Of a DNA stretch of 43,036 nt, positions 28,149 to 36,818 are shown piece by piece. Below the pieces are notes generated by a model. The model was given only the letters and a program-made list of their open reading frames with translations. It was not told the origin of the DNA and made no database searches. The translations under genes and the position numbers were made by a program. This stretch comes from JAWXBT01 sp964523015 (GTDB lineage Bacteria > Bdellovibrionota_C > UBA2361 > J135): the NCBI GenBank assembly GCA_964523015.1, contig CAZFXN010000020.1:1-43036 (forward strand), given 5' to 3'. Each line of letters begins with the position of its first letter. Within the stretch, counting starts at the first letter, position 1.

Positions 28149-29849
28149 ATGAAATACAATGTTACCGGTAACATAAAAGGGTTGTCACCCTCACAGTTAA
28201 AATTGCTAGATAAACTTTACTCAAGGCGAGTTAATAAGAGTGAAATTATAACTCTGGACTTGGCAAGGGAGATGTACACATTAGCCGATTCAATAGGTCG
28301 GCAAATTGGGTTGCTTATTACTCGAGAAGGAAAGATTGCAGAAGTTGTTATTGGAACAAAAGAGATAATCTATCTGCCAGATCTTGGTCGATATCGTTTA
28401 GGACAGGGACGACTTCGAAGGATAAGATTGATCTATACTGATTTTGGTAAAGATAAAGAGCTGAAAATTAAATCTGATATCTACACCGACTTAGAGAAAC
28501 TCCGTCTAGATATGGTTGCGGCAATAAGAGTAGATAAAAACAGGACAGCTATAACTTATGCCTATCTTATGCCACCATCTCCGAAGGAGAAATTTGGAGG
28601 TAGTGCAAGTGCAACAGAGGAGTTTAAGGATTTAGATCAAGTTGATATTGATTTTTCTGAGTTTATTACTGAACTTGAGGGAGAGCTCTCTTATGTTACT
28701 GAAAAAACCAAACAGGTTGGAAAGACAAGTGCGATCTTAGTAGGGGTCTATGATAAGAGCTCCCATGATCCAGAATCATCAATGTTAGAATTAAAAGAGT
28801 TAGCTAGAACTGCGAACTTAAATATTCTTGATACTATTATTCAATATCGTACCCCGGATCCCAAAACTTTGCTTGGTACGGGTAAGCTTGAGCAAGTTGT
28901 TCTTCATTGTCTTAAGTTAGGGGCTGAACTTATTGTATTTGACTGTGAACTAAGGCCAGGACAATGGCGAGCAATAATTAATGAAACAGAGCTAAAAGTT
29001 ATTGATCGAAGTATGCTGATTTTGGATATCTTTGCTCAAAGAGCAAACAGCTCCGAAGGACGTCTTCAAGTTGAATTAGCTCAATTGAAATATAATCTTC
29101 CTCGGCTGGTTGAAAGTGATGCCGGACTATCAAGGCTCAGTGGTGGTATTGGAGGAAGAGGACCTGGAGAGACTAAGCTTGAGCTTGGTAGAAGACGGAT
29201 CCGTGATCGAATAAGTATGCTTGAAAAGAAAATTACAAAAATTGGAGAGCAACGAGATTTAAGAAGAAAGCAGAGGACCGCAAAGGAATTACCAGTTGTC
29301 GCAATACTTGGGTATACAAATGTTGGCAAATCAACATTATTTAATTTTTTAACAAACAGTGATGTCGTTGCAGAAAATAAACTTTTTGCAACACTTGATC
29401 CTGCTCATAGAAGACTTCGAATCCCTTCAAAAAAAGACCTTAGTCAGAATGAGCTAGTAATCTTAACTGACACTGTAGGGTTTATCAGAAATTTACCGAA
29501 GGAGTTAAGGGCGGCATTTAAAGCTACTCTTGATGAATTAAAAGAGGCCCAGGTATTAATTCATGTTTTAGATGCAAGTGATCGATTAATTGCAGATCGC
29601 AAAAATAGTGTTGATGAAATTCTTACTGAACTGGAGTTAACTTCTGTTCCACAAATTATAGTCCTAAATAAGATCGATAGAGTCCCGCCTTTAGAACTTG
29701 ACGGTATCGTCACTGAATTTCAAGGAGTTCCGATCTCTGCGGCAAATGGAGTCGGTGTTGAAGTATTAGTAGGAGAGATCTCAAATTACCTACTTAACCT
29801 AAAGAAAATCACAAAAGATCTACAGCAAGCTAGTTATGACACCTATTGA
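28149..29849 (+). CDS. hflX: Ribosome-associated GTPase HflX
   Basis: GTPase that binds the large ribosomal subunit and can split stalled or hibernating ribosomes. The 566 residues are longer than E. coli HflX because of an N-terminal extension of about 190 residues (GNIKGLSPSQLKLLDKLYSRRV...). The HflX nucleotide-binding N-domain follows (RTANLNILDTIIQYR, LLGTGKLEQ), with the glycine-rich GGIGGRGPGETKLE. The G domain has G1 GYTNVGKST, G3 DTVGF, G4 NKID and G5 SAANG. It overlaps the next gene by 14 bp, so the two are probably translationally coupled. Confidence 0.96.
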   Translation: MKYNVTGNIKGLSPSQLKLLDKLYSRRVNKSEIITLDLAREMYTLADSIGRQIGLLITREGKIAEVVIGTKEIIYLPDLGRYRLGQGRLRRIRLIYTDFGKDKELKIKSDIYTDLEKLRLDMVAAIRVDKNRTAITYAYLMPPSPKEKFGGSASATEEFKDLDQVDIDFSEFITELEGELSYVTEKTKQVGKTSAILVGVYDKSSHDPESSMLELKELARTANLNILDTIIQYRTPDPKTLLGTGKLEQVVLHCLKLGAELIVFDCELRPGQWRAIINETELKVIDRSMLILDIFAQRANSSEGRLQVELAQLKYNLPRLVESDAGLSRLSGGIGGRGPGETKLELGRRRIRDRISMLEKKITKIGEQRDLRRKQRTAKELPVVAILGYTNVGKSTLFNFLTNSDVVAENKLFATLDPAHRRLRIPSKKDLSQNELVILTDTVGFIRNLPKELRAAFKATLDELKEAQVLIHVLDASDRLIADRKNSVDEILTELELTSVPQIIVLNKIDRVPPLELDGIVTEFQGVPISAANGVGVEVLVGEISNYLLNLKKITKDLQQASYDTY

Positions 29850-30876
29850 TATAAGACATATCTGTTTAAGAGATGGGTATGAAGTGATGCTAAGCTGTTT
29901 TTTAATTAGTTTTATCACCAAAAAAGAGATTACATTTTTAGTCACTCCAGAGCTTGAAGCGAAATATGATGAAATATTTACCTCACTCAATAGTATTTTA
30001 GTTTTCGAAAAAAACGCCGATTCTGATGGTCTAAATTATAAACTATCAATCTTGGAGTCAAAATCAGGCAGTTACAAAATCAAACTAAGCGCCAAATTAA
30101 ACAAAGAACTCTCGGCAACGCCTCTTTTGTATATATTAATACTCTATGCTGCATTTGGTGATAAACGGGTTAGATTTATTGTTAATGGATTATTTCTTGG
30201 CTTAGAAGAGGAACTTTCTCTTTCATATTTAGAAGAGGCTATCTTACCTTTATTGCGTAATATTGTAGAGGTACGGATTCAGTATCCCGAGCTTAATTTT
30301 AGAGAGACAAGCGAATGTTCTGTAATTTGTCAGCCTTCTTTTGAAGCCTCCATTGATCAAAAATTAAATACGATAAAGGAAATTTCAAAGAAATTAATTC
30401 CAATTACAAAAGTTTTAAAATTTGCTTGTTTAAGTACTGCTTCAGAGAATTTAAAGCCTCGACAGGTTGTGGAAAGACAAGTGACCGGATTGAGGCAAGG
30501 TTTATCTGGAGAATATGATCTACAAAAGCCAAAAAAAAGGTATGTAAAATCGATCGAGCCGGGTTCTGAGATTGCCGTTTGGAGTGTTACAGATGAGCAA
30601 TCTCAGCATGCCCCGTTTTATGTCAGTGAGGTTGGAGAAAGATCTAAGCCAGCGGAGATAGTAGGACAGGATGCTGCATTTTGCTTACAAGAGAAGGTCG
30701 AATCTGGTTATTTACTTTCTACTAAAGAGGTGTTTTTCTGTTTGCCGTTACTTTGCTTTTTTGGTGGTGAATTTAGATGTCAAGTGGCTGAACCGGTAGA
30801 AATGCTAGTAAATCTCTATAAATCTTACATAAATGACAGCCTTAACATTGCTCAAGATCGTGTTTCGTGTCACTAA
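29836..30876 (+). CDS. Divergent RtcA-like protein (RNA 3'-phosphate cyclase fold), probably non-catalytic
   Basis: 346 residues that align, by eye and from memory, with E. coli RtcA. VRFIVNGLFLG...LSYLEEAILPLLRNI matches the region RVEVSGGTDN...DFIRRVLEPLLAKI. PRQVVERQVTGLRQGLS matches PRHVAEREIATLAGSFS. The C-terminal AEIVGQDAAFCLQEKVESG...FCLPLLCFFGGEFRCQVAEPVEMLVN matches the AEVVAAQLVKEV...LVLPMALAGAGEFTVAHPSCHLLTN region. The GxGGGQxLR loop, the GSAGS loop and the catalytic histidine (position taken by E322) are missing. It resembles the situation of eukaryotic Rcl1, an inactive cyclase acting in ribosome assembly. It is coupled to hflX and followed by typA, so a ribosome-linked role is inferred. 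Confidence 0.55.
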   Translation: MTPIDIRHICLRDGYEVMLSCFLISFITKKEITFLVTPELEAKYDEIFTSLNSILVFEKNADSDGLNYKLSILESKSGSYKIKLSAKLNKELSATPLLYILILYAAFGDKRVRFIVNGLFLGLEEELSLSYLEEAILPLLRNIVEVRIQYPELNFRETSECSVICQPSFEASIDQKLNTIKEISKKLIPITKVLKFACLSTASENLKPRQVVERQVTGLRQGLSGEYDLQKPKKRYVKSIEPGSEIAVWSVTDEQSQHAPFYVSEVGERSKPAEIVGQDAAFCLQEKVESGYLLSTKEVFFCLPLLCFFGGEFRCQVAEPVEMLVNLYKSYINDSLNIAQDRVSCH

Positions 30877-30909
30877 TCATACTCCTTAAAATCTAAGAAA
30901 ATTAAGAAA

Positions 30910-32715
30910 ATGACAACTTATAGTACAAACGAAAAGATAAGAAATATTGCAATTATTGCTCACGTTGATCACGGCAAAACTACCCTTGTAGATTTCATGA
31001 TTAAACAGAGTGGCGTCTATCGAGAGCAGGAGATGGTCCCAGATAGAGTCATGGATAGTATGGATCTTGAGCGAGAGCGAGGAATTACTATCTCAGCTAA
31101 GAACTGCTCAGTATTTTTTGGTGATCTTAAGATTAATATCATTGATACTCCAGGCCATGCTGATTTTGGTGGTGAAGTTGAGCGGGCCTTGATTATGGTT
31201 GATGGGGCGATTCTTTTGGTCGATGCATCTGAGGGACCATTACCTCAGACTAGATTTGTGTTGAAAAAAGCTCTTGAGCGAGATCTTAAAATTATAGTTT
31301 GTATTAATAAAATTGATAGAGCTGATGCAAGGCCGCAAGCTGTGTTAAATGAGATCTATGATCTCTTTATTGATCTTGATGCTAGAGATGATCAGATTGA
31401 ATTTCCTGTGCTTTATACCATAGGTAGACAGGGAATTGCTTTGAATAGCTTAGATGAAACTGGGGAAGGATTACACAAACTATTTGAAGCTATTAGGGAC
31501 AATATTCCCGCTCCTAAATATGATCCAAGTAAGCCGTTTCAGATGTTGGTAGCAAATCTTGGTTATTCTGATTATGTAGGAAGACTCGCCATCGGTAGAA
31601 TTGTAAATGGTCAAGTTAAGGCCAGAGACGCTTTAGTATGTATTGGACCAAATGATAAGCAGACAAACCTTAAAGTTGTTAAGTTACAATGCTATCAAGG
31701 GGTCAGGATTGCAGATGCAGATCAGGTTCTTCCCGGTGATATCGCTATTGTTGCAGGTGTTGAGGATGTACAGATAGGGGATACTATCTGTACGGCACAG
31801 CAACCAATTGCATTGCCTCGTATCCATGTTGACGAACCTACAGTATCGATGACTTTTACTGGAAACACCTCTCCTTTAGCTGGCCGAGAGGGAAAAATCG
31901 TTCAGGGTAAAAAAATATCAGATAGACTCAAAAAGGAAACATTACATAATGTTGGCCTACAGATGGACGAGTCAAAAAACATGGATACTTTCGTAGTTAA
32001 AGGGAGAGGAGAATTTCAATTAGCAATCTTAATTGAAACTATGCGTAGAGAAGGTTTCGAATTAACCGTAGGACGTCCTCAGATTATCTTTAAATATGAT
32101 GGGGATAAAAAATTAGAACCGATTGAGCATGTTTTAATTGATTGTGATGAAGTTAATATAGGAATTATTACTGAGAAATTATCAGCTCGAAAAGGGCAAC
32201 TCTGTAACATGGTCAACCATGGATCCGGTCGAGTTAGATTAGAGTTTAAGATTCCATCTAGAGGATTAATCGGTTATCGAAGCCAGTTTATGACCGATAC
32301 AAGGGGAACAGGGATCATGAATTCATATCTTGAAGGATATGAGGAGTATCGTGGAGATTTTCCATCACGAAAAACAGGCTCACTTGTTGCCGATCGTCCA
32401 GGCTCGGCGATTCCATATGCAATATTTCACCTCGAACCAAGAGGGAAGTTACTAGTTCAACCTGGAGATGAAGTTTATGAAGGGATGGTTGTTGGTGAAC
32501 ATACAAGAGAGAATGATCTTGATGTCAACATTTGCAAAGAGAAAAAGCTAAGTAATATGAGAGCTGCTGGTAAGGATGAAAATATCTTATTAACCCCAGT
32601 TACCCCGATGACCCTTGAAAAAGCTATTGAATTTATAGCTGAGGATGAATTAATAGAGGTTACTCCTAAAAATGTAAGACTAAGAAAGTCCGTTTTAGAT
32701 GCTATAAAACGTTAA
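30910..32715 (+). CDS. typA: Translational GTPase TypA/BipA
   Basis: Ribosome-binding GTPase related to EF-G and LepA, involved in large-subunit assembly and stress or cold adaptation. The 601 residues are the normal length. The G domain has AHVDHGKTTLVD, the switch region RERGITISAKN, DTPGHADFGGEVER and NKIDR. Domain II and the EF-G-like domains III and V follow, with the TypA C-terminal domain (PSRGLIGYRSQFMTDTRG). The ATG at 30910 lies 33 bp after the RtcA-like gene. pdxH starts 11 bp downstream. Confidence 0.97.
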   Translation: MTTYSTNEKIRNIAIIAHVDHGKTTLVDFMIKQSGVYREQEMVPDRVMDSMDLERERGITISAKNCSVFFGDLKINIIDTPGHADFGGEVERALIMVDGAILLVDASEGPLPQTRFVLKKALERDLKIIVCINKIDRADARPQAVLNEIYDLFIDLDARDDQIEFPVLYTIGRQGIALNSLDETGEGLHKLFEAIRDNIPAPKYDPSKPFQMLVANLGYSDYVGRLAIGRIVNGQVKARDALVCIGPNDKQTNLKVVKLQCYQGVRIADADQVLPGDIAIVAGVEDVQIGDTICTAQQPIALPRIHVDEPTVSMTFTGNTSPLAGREGKIVQGKKISDRLKKETLHNVGLQMDESKNMDTFVVKGRGEFQLAILIETMRREGFELTVGRPQIIFKYDGDKKLEPIEHVLIDCDEVNIGIITEKLSARKGQLCNMVNHGSGRVRLEFKIPSRGLIGYRSQFMTDTRGTGIMNSYLEGYEEYRGDFPSRKTGSLVADRPGSAIPYAIFHLEPRGKLLVQPGDEVYEGMVVGEHTRENDLDVNICKEKKLSNMRAAGKDENILLTPVTPMTLEKAIEFIAEDELIEVTPKNVRLRKSVLDAIKR

Positions 32716-32726
32716 TATTGTGAGTA

Positions 32727-33380
32727 ATGAAGAATCGTTTCAGATCGATAAGGAAGGATTATAATAAAGGCTCATTAAGTGAAGCGTTAAGTAAAGCTAA
32801 GTTTGATCCAAATCCAATCAAGCAATTTAGTAAATGGTTTAAGAAAGCTATTAAAGTCGGGGTTGATGAGCCTAATGCTATGGCTCTGGCAACTTCAACT
32901 AAGAAAGGAAAACCTTCAGTTAGATTTGTCCTTTTAAAAGGGATAGATGCATCTGGATTCTGTTTCTATACCAACTACAAAAGTAGAAAGGGAAATGAGC
33001 TTTCCAAAAATTCACAGGTTGCTTGTTCCATCTATTGGCCAGAGCTAGCTCAGCAGGTAAGGATTGAAGGTAGGGTAGCAAAACTAACAGACAAAGAATC
33101 AAATGAGTATTTTTACTCTCGACCACGTGGGGCACAGATTTCAGCTTGGGTCTCAAAACAGAGTAGGGTTGTTAGATCTAGGGAGCAGTTAATTAGTGAA
33201 ACCATAAAATATGAGGAAAAGTTCAAGATAAAAAATGTTCCTCGTCCAGAATATTGGGGAGGTTATAGGATAATTCCTAATAGTATTGAATTTTGGCAGG
33301 GACAGAAAAACAGATTACATGATAGGATTTTATACCGTTTAAGAGGGCGCACTTGGAAAGTATCAAGACTTTCACCATAG
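32727..33380 (+). CDS. pdxH: Pyridoxamine 5'-phosphate oxidase
   Basis: FMN-dependent oxidation of pyridoxine or pyridoxamine phosphate to PLP. The 217 residues match the family. Visible motifs are NAMALATSTKKGKPSVRFVLLKG (FMN binding), FYTNYKSRKGNEL, VRIEGRVAKL, SRPRGAQISAWVSKQS, and the C-terminal IEFWQGQKNRLHDRILYR, which includes the substrate-contacting Arg and His. It lies 11 bp after typA. PLP would serve the aminotransferase at 21668, though the two genes are not linked. Confidence 0.96.
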   Translation: MKNRFRSIRKDYNKGSLSEALSKAKFDPNPIKQFSKWFKKAIKVGVDEPNAMALATSTKKGKPSVRFVLLKGIDASGFCFYTNYKSRKGNELSKNSQVACSIYWPELAQQVRIEGRVAKLTDKESNEYFYSRPRGAQISAWVSKQSRVVRSREQLISETIKYEEKFKIKNVPRPEYWGGYRIIPNSIEFWQGQKNRLHDRILYRLRGRTWKVSRLSP

Positions 33381-33384
33381 AAAC

Positions 33385-34167
33385 ATGACTGTAGAAAGAG
33401 TAATTATTATAATATTGGCCTCACTTTTAATATTTGAAAGAGTGGATACTTATTTTAAGGCAGATGAAAAGCTAGAGAATAAGCTTGAGATTAGGAGAGG
33501 AAAGGAGATAGGAGAGAAGATAGTTGAAGAGCAGAGCGAATCATTAAATTCAAAGAATACGAATGAGATTAAGTCAATAAAGGTTAAAACTGCACAAAGC
33601 CCAAATAAGCAAATCCCAGAATCTGCCCAGCCGTTTGAGAAAATCTTAGAATGGAGAGTCGGAGCTATATCTAATCTTGTGGATTTATCAGAAAATCAAA
33701 AAGAAAGATTAAAAGAGAAGTTTCGATTGGAAAAAAGTTCTGGAGCAAATGATCCTCTAACAAAAGCAGAAACACTAGAGGAGATTTTAGGCAATGAAAA
33801 TGCAATGGTTTATCTCGAGGCTAAGCAGAGAGCCAAAGCAAAGATCCAAAGTGAATCTTTAGAGAAAGAAGTCCTGTTTTTATCTAGACGATTATCATTA
33901 GATCTCAATCTTGAAGAGGAGGTTAGGAACGTGATTTTTTCAGCGGAGGAAGAGGCAGAGCAGTATCTTAGTCAATTAAAGAGTGACCAAACAAGGAATA
34001 AGGATCCATATACCAATTTTAACGCATTTTTAGAGTCACAAAAAATTCGACGTAATATTTTACGGGAACAACTTAAGGATATTTTAACAGAATCAAAATT
34101 TGACGATTATCTTAAATACGAAGCGGAGTCTTCGGCTATTGAAGTTGAAATGTGGCACGGAGGATAG
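33385..34167 (+). CDS. Membrane-anchored coiled-coil hypothetical protein
   Basis: A 260-residue protein with one N-terminal hydrophobic helix (about residues 5-17) that could anchor it in the inner membrane. The rest is highly charged, rich in K and E, with long predicted helices (about 90-250). Residues 40-85 look like a disordered linker. No catalytic motif is visible and I do not recognise a family. It starts 4 bp after pdxH, so it is probably in the same transcript, and it is convergent with the ferredoxin gene. Confidence 0.65.
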   Translation: MTVERVIIIILASLLIFERVDTYFKADEKLENKLEIRRGKEIGEKIVEEQSESLNSKNTNEIKSIKVKTAQSPNKQIPESAQPFEKILEWRVGAISNLVDLSENQKERLKEKFRLEKSSGANDPLTKAETLEEILGNENAMVYLEAKQRAKAKIQSESLEKEVLFLSRRLSLDLNLEEEVRNVIFSAEEEAEQYLSQLKSDQTRNKDPYTNFNAFLESQKIRRNILREQLKDILTESKFDDYLKYEAESSAIEVEMWHGG

Positions 34168-34186
34168 TTTATAAAGAATCTCTTGT

Positions 34187-34588
34187 TTAATTAGGACCAC
34201 CAATTTTATCGTTTGTCGCTAATACATAATCAGAAACAACGACTCCTCCAATTAGGTGCTCATTAATAATTCTATCAAGCACTAGTGGAGTACAAGAGTG
34301 ATACCAAATTCCCTCAGGATAAACTAAAGCAATTGGGCCTGAAGCACAGACTCTAAAACAGTTAACCTTACTTCTAAAAACAAGGGGATCATTTGGCTCA
34401 GTTAATTTCAACTCAGAGAGTTTGTTTTTTAGGTGATTCCAAGACTCTAGCCCAGATTCCTTAGAGCAACATTTGGGATTTGACTGATCGCAACAAAGAA
34501 AAATATGTTGTTGATATTTAGATAATCCTAACTTCTTAATTTTATCTGCTAATTCATTTAGTCTGGTTTGATCTATGTCTGAGGTCAT
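34187..34588 (-). CDS. Thioredoxin-like [2Fe-2S] ferredoxin (COG3411 type)
   Basis: About 133 residues from the ATG at 34588. The pattern FLCCDQ...CC...FRSKVNCFRVCASGPIALVYPEGIWYHSC...IINEHLIGG matches the COG3411 ferredoxin group, in which four cysteines hold a [2Fe-2S] cluster in a thioredoxin fold. A role as an electron carrier in the cytoplasm is likely; the partner is unknown. The frame can be extended to a TTG at 34639, but the added 17 residues are hydrophobic and atypical, so I prefer the ATG. Confidence 0.8.
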   Translation of the reverse strand: MTSDIDQTRLNELADKIKKLGLSKYQQHIFLCCDQSNPKCCSKESGLESWNHLKNKLSELKLTEPNDPLVFRSKVNCFRVCASGPIALVYPEGIWYHSCTPLVLDRIINEHLIGGVVVSDYVLATNDKIGGPN

Positions 34589-34620
34589 AAATAATAATTT
34601 TAAAAAGAAACAACTATAAA

Positions 34621-34675
34621 ACAAAATTATAGCCACCAAAATTTTGTCGTATTATAAAAAATACGAATTTTTTTT
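34621..34675 (+). terminator. Twin AT-rich hairpins followed by a T8 tract
   Basis: ACAAAATT (34621-34628) pairs with AATTTTGT (34640-34647). The next base begins CGTATT (34648-34653), which pairs with AATACG (34660-34665), and T8 follows at 34668-34675. It looks like a terminator on the plus strand, but no plus-strand gene precedes it closely. It may end a short RNA, or be simply AT-rich promoter DNA for the divergent genes. Confidence 0.3.
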
Positions 34676-34847
34676 AGATGCCTGTAAGTGAATCTACGAA
34701 TTAACCTAGCCTTATTAGGAAGTTATCAAAATAGGTAAAATTTAGGCCAATCTAAATTTATGTAACAAATACATTAAAGTAGACCATAACATAAAGTAGA
34801 GCAGAGGTTAAGGTTTGATTCCGTGTTGTTAAGGATAAAAGGGGAGA

Positions 34848-35741
34848 ATGTCATCAATAGGTAAAAATAATTTCTACTATAGCAAAGAGCTACCTCTTAA
34901 AGATCCATCTGTGTTCGATGGGTCAAATGTTGTTACACGTGATATCCGTCTACCAACATCAACATTATCTGAATATGTAAGGTATGGGTTAGTTGGATCC
35001 ACTTTTGAAGTTAGAGTTACTAGAGATAATCTTTCACAGTTAATTACTGTTGAGCTTCTCTCGACAAAAAAAGATCAAAACTTGCATTCATATGGAAAGT
35101 GGCAGATCTCAGCCTATCAAACTGACAATGAAAGTATTACCGCTGGAGCTTATACTGTAAAAATATCACTCTCTCCGTTTTCTTTCTCTTTAAAATTCTT
35201 TCAACGAACTATCGGATTTACCTCTGAAGTCGCAAGTTTAATAATCAAACCTAAAGTCCTTAGGCCAGGTGATATTCCAGTATTACTAAATGGTGCCTGG
35301 ACTACAGACGGTGCCAATAGTTACGAAGGTCGGGGGGTAACTGATTCGATAGATCAGAAATCTACACGATATAACTTTGAGAATTCTAACTTAGAAGTGT
35401 CAGTCTCGAAAATGAGATCAACAGGGGATCTCCTCCTTAAGTTAACACTAAGAGATGACCGAGGGGTTCGACAACAAATTGCTTCATGGGCACTCTCAAA
35501 TCTTGAATCAAAACAGTCAACTTTTAAAGTTGGGCAATACACAGTTAAGACCGAATCAGATAGTCGATCGTTCGGAATTAAATTTTTAGATAAGACTCTA
35601 GGACTGATTCCAACCGAGATCGGATACTTAGGAGTTGATCTCTCTCAATCAAAGCATATCGGAGCTAAAACTGTACCTGTAATGCTAAGTGGCACATGGA
35701 GTGAGCAGGGTTTAAACTTTGATAGGAATTTCGCCGTTTAA
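34848..35741 (+). CDS. Hypothetical protein with an internal duplication
   Basis: 297 residues made of two beta-rich copies of about 120-130 residues (roughly 45-150 and 175-290). Matching stretches are GAYTVKISLSPFSFSLKFFQRTIG with GQYTVKTESDSRSFGIKFLDKTLG, and DIPVLLNGAW with TVPVMLSGTW. No signal peptide or known domain is recognised. GGGGAG at 34839-34844 is a good ribosome binding site for the ATG. The stop codon falls inside the first unit of the 12-bp repeat that follows, so the present C-terminus may have been created by, or be broken by, the repeat. Confidence 0.65.
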   Translation: MSSIGKNNFYYSKELPLKDPSVFDGSNVVTRDIRLPTSTLSEYVRYGLVGSTFEVRVTRDNLSQLITVELLSTKKDQNLHSYGKWQISAYQTDNESITAGAYTVKISLSPFSFSLKFFQRTIGFTSEVASLIIKPKVLRPGDIPVLLNGAWTTDGANSYEGRGVTDSIDQKSTRYNFENSNLEVSVSKMRSTGDLLLKLTLRDDRGVRQQIASWALSNLESKQSTFKVGQYTVKTESDSRSFGIKFLDKTLGLIPTEIGYLGVDLSQSKHIGAKTVPVMLSGTWSEQGLNFDRNFAV

Positions 35742-35957
35742 ATCGCCGTTTAAATCNNNNNNNNNNNNNNNNNNNNNNNNNNNNNNNNNNNNNNNNNNNN
35801 NNNNNNNNNNNNNNNNNNNNNNNNNNNNNNNNNNNNNNNNNNNNNNNNNNNNNNNNTCGCCGTTTAAATCGCCGTTTAAATCTCTGTATAGATTGTTTAA
35901 ATCTCTCTATAGATTGCCGTATAGATTACTGCATAGATTCCTGCATGGTTCTCTATA
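35731..35957. repeat. 12-bp tandem repeat array interrupted by a 100-N gap
   Basis: Two perfect units of TCGCCGTTTAAA lie left of the gap (35731-35756), and two more right of it (35857 onward). They are followed by degenerate 12-mers such as TCTCTGTATAGA, TTGCCGTATAGA and TTACTGCATAGA, out to about 35957. Exactly 100 Ns at 35757-35856 mark a scaffold gap of unknown size, so the array is probably longer. The unit is a multiple of three; in one frame it reads SPFK-SPFK, then SLYR-type tetrapeptides. It lies between convergent genes. Confidence 0.85.
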
Positions 35958-35969
35958 CGGCCCGAATCT

Positions 35970-36254
35970 CTAGGATCGGCCAAATCCGCCGCCGCCAAAA
36001 CCACCACCCTCAGGCTTAGGTCTTGCTTCTGATGCTTTTACAGCGCGACCTTCAACTTCATGACCATCAAGTGCAGAGATTGCTTGATCAGCATTCTCAT
36101 CGTCCATCTCAACGAAACCAAAACCCTTGGATCGTCCAGTTTCCTTATCCATAATGACTTTAGCAGTTTTAACTTCGCCGTACTGACTAAATAGAGCAGC
36201 TAATTGCTCCTCTCTCATTGTATAAGGAATATTTCCTACGTATATGTTCTTCAT
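35970..36254 (-). CDS. RRM-type RNA-binding protein
   Basis: A 94-residue protein with a single RNA recognition motif. RNP2 is KNIYVGNIPY (residues 2-11) and RNP1 is KGFGFVEM (about 43-50). A short glycine-rich tail (GGGFGGGGFGRS) follows. It resembles the small RRM proteins of cyanobacteria and many proteobacteria, often cold-induced, which bind RNA in the cytoplasm. The ATG at 36254 is clear. The 12-bp repeat array starts just beyond its stop. Confidence 0.92.
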   Translation of the reverse strand: MKNIYVGNIPYTMREEQLAALFSQYGEVKTAKVIMDKETGRSKGFGFVEMDDENADQAISALDGHEVEGRAVKASEARPKPEGGGFGGGGFGRS

Positions 36255-36377
36255 AATTTCAAGTAACCAAATTAACAGTATTTATAACTTGGGTATAATA
36301 TACTAACCTGTGAATAAAGTAAATAAATATATGATATCTATACGAATTAACCACTTTAACAGGTATGATTGAGGCAT

Positions 36378-36743
36378 ATGGAGAGCGAAAAGAGAAGAAT
36401 AGTATTTTTAGTCAAAGATCTAATATTTAGATCTAAGATCAGAGAGTCTCTCTCAGATAGGCCTATAGACCTAGTCTTTGTAAAAGATGGTCCCTCTTTA
36501 GTTCAAAAGGTAAGAGAGGAAAATGTTAGTATGGTGGCAATTGATGTTAACCTTTTAGGGGATTCTGTAGGAGGTCTTATAAAAGAGGCAAAAGAGTTAC
36601 AAAATGACCTGCCGATAGTAGGATTTTGCTCACATGTAGATAAAGACCTTTTTGAAGCCGCAACAAATGCAGGAGTTAGTAAAGTGCTTCCTCGCTCTAA
36701 GTTTTTTATAGATGTCGATACCTGGCTTAAGTACGCTGAATAG
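36378..36743 (+). CDS. Stand-alone receiver-like protein
   Basis: About 121 residues from the ATG at 36378, forming one CheY-like domain without an output domain. The phospho-acceptor position is D56 in VAIDVNL. A serine (GFCSHVD) and a lysine (VLPRSK) are in the usual switch positions. The acidic pair at the end of strand 1 is reduced to K-D (FLVKDL), which may weaken magnesium binding and phosphorylation. A TTG at 36369 would add three residues. It is divergent from the RRM gene. The upstream region contains a TATAAT near 36294. Confidence 0.7.
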   Translation: MESEKRRIVFLVKDLIFRSKIRESLSDRPIDLVFVKDGPSLVQKVREENVSMVAIDVNLLGDSVGGLIKEAKELQNDLPIVGFCSHVDKDLFEAATNAGVSKVLPRSKFFIDVDTWLKYAE

Positions 36744-36818
36744 CAATCCAAGCTTAAAATCCGTAAATGTTACAAAATTTCAAATTTAACCAATAACATA
36801 TACATAAACTCTTAGTGT

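Noticed and set aside
34589..34639. 17-residue N-terminal extension of the ferredoxin from a TTG start
   Set aside because: It is hydrophobic and absent from the family pattern as I know it. The ATG at 34588 gives the normal length.
35719..35973. Open frame through the 12-bp repeat and the N gap (SPFK repeats)
   Set aside because: It exists only because the repeat unit is a multiple of three and Ns contain no stops. It has a TTG start and no ribosome binding site.
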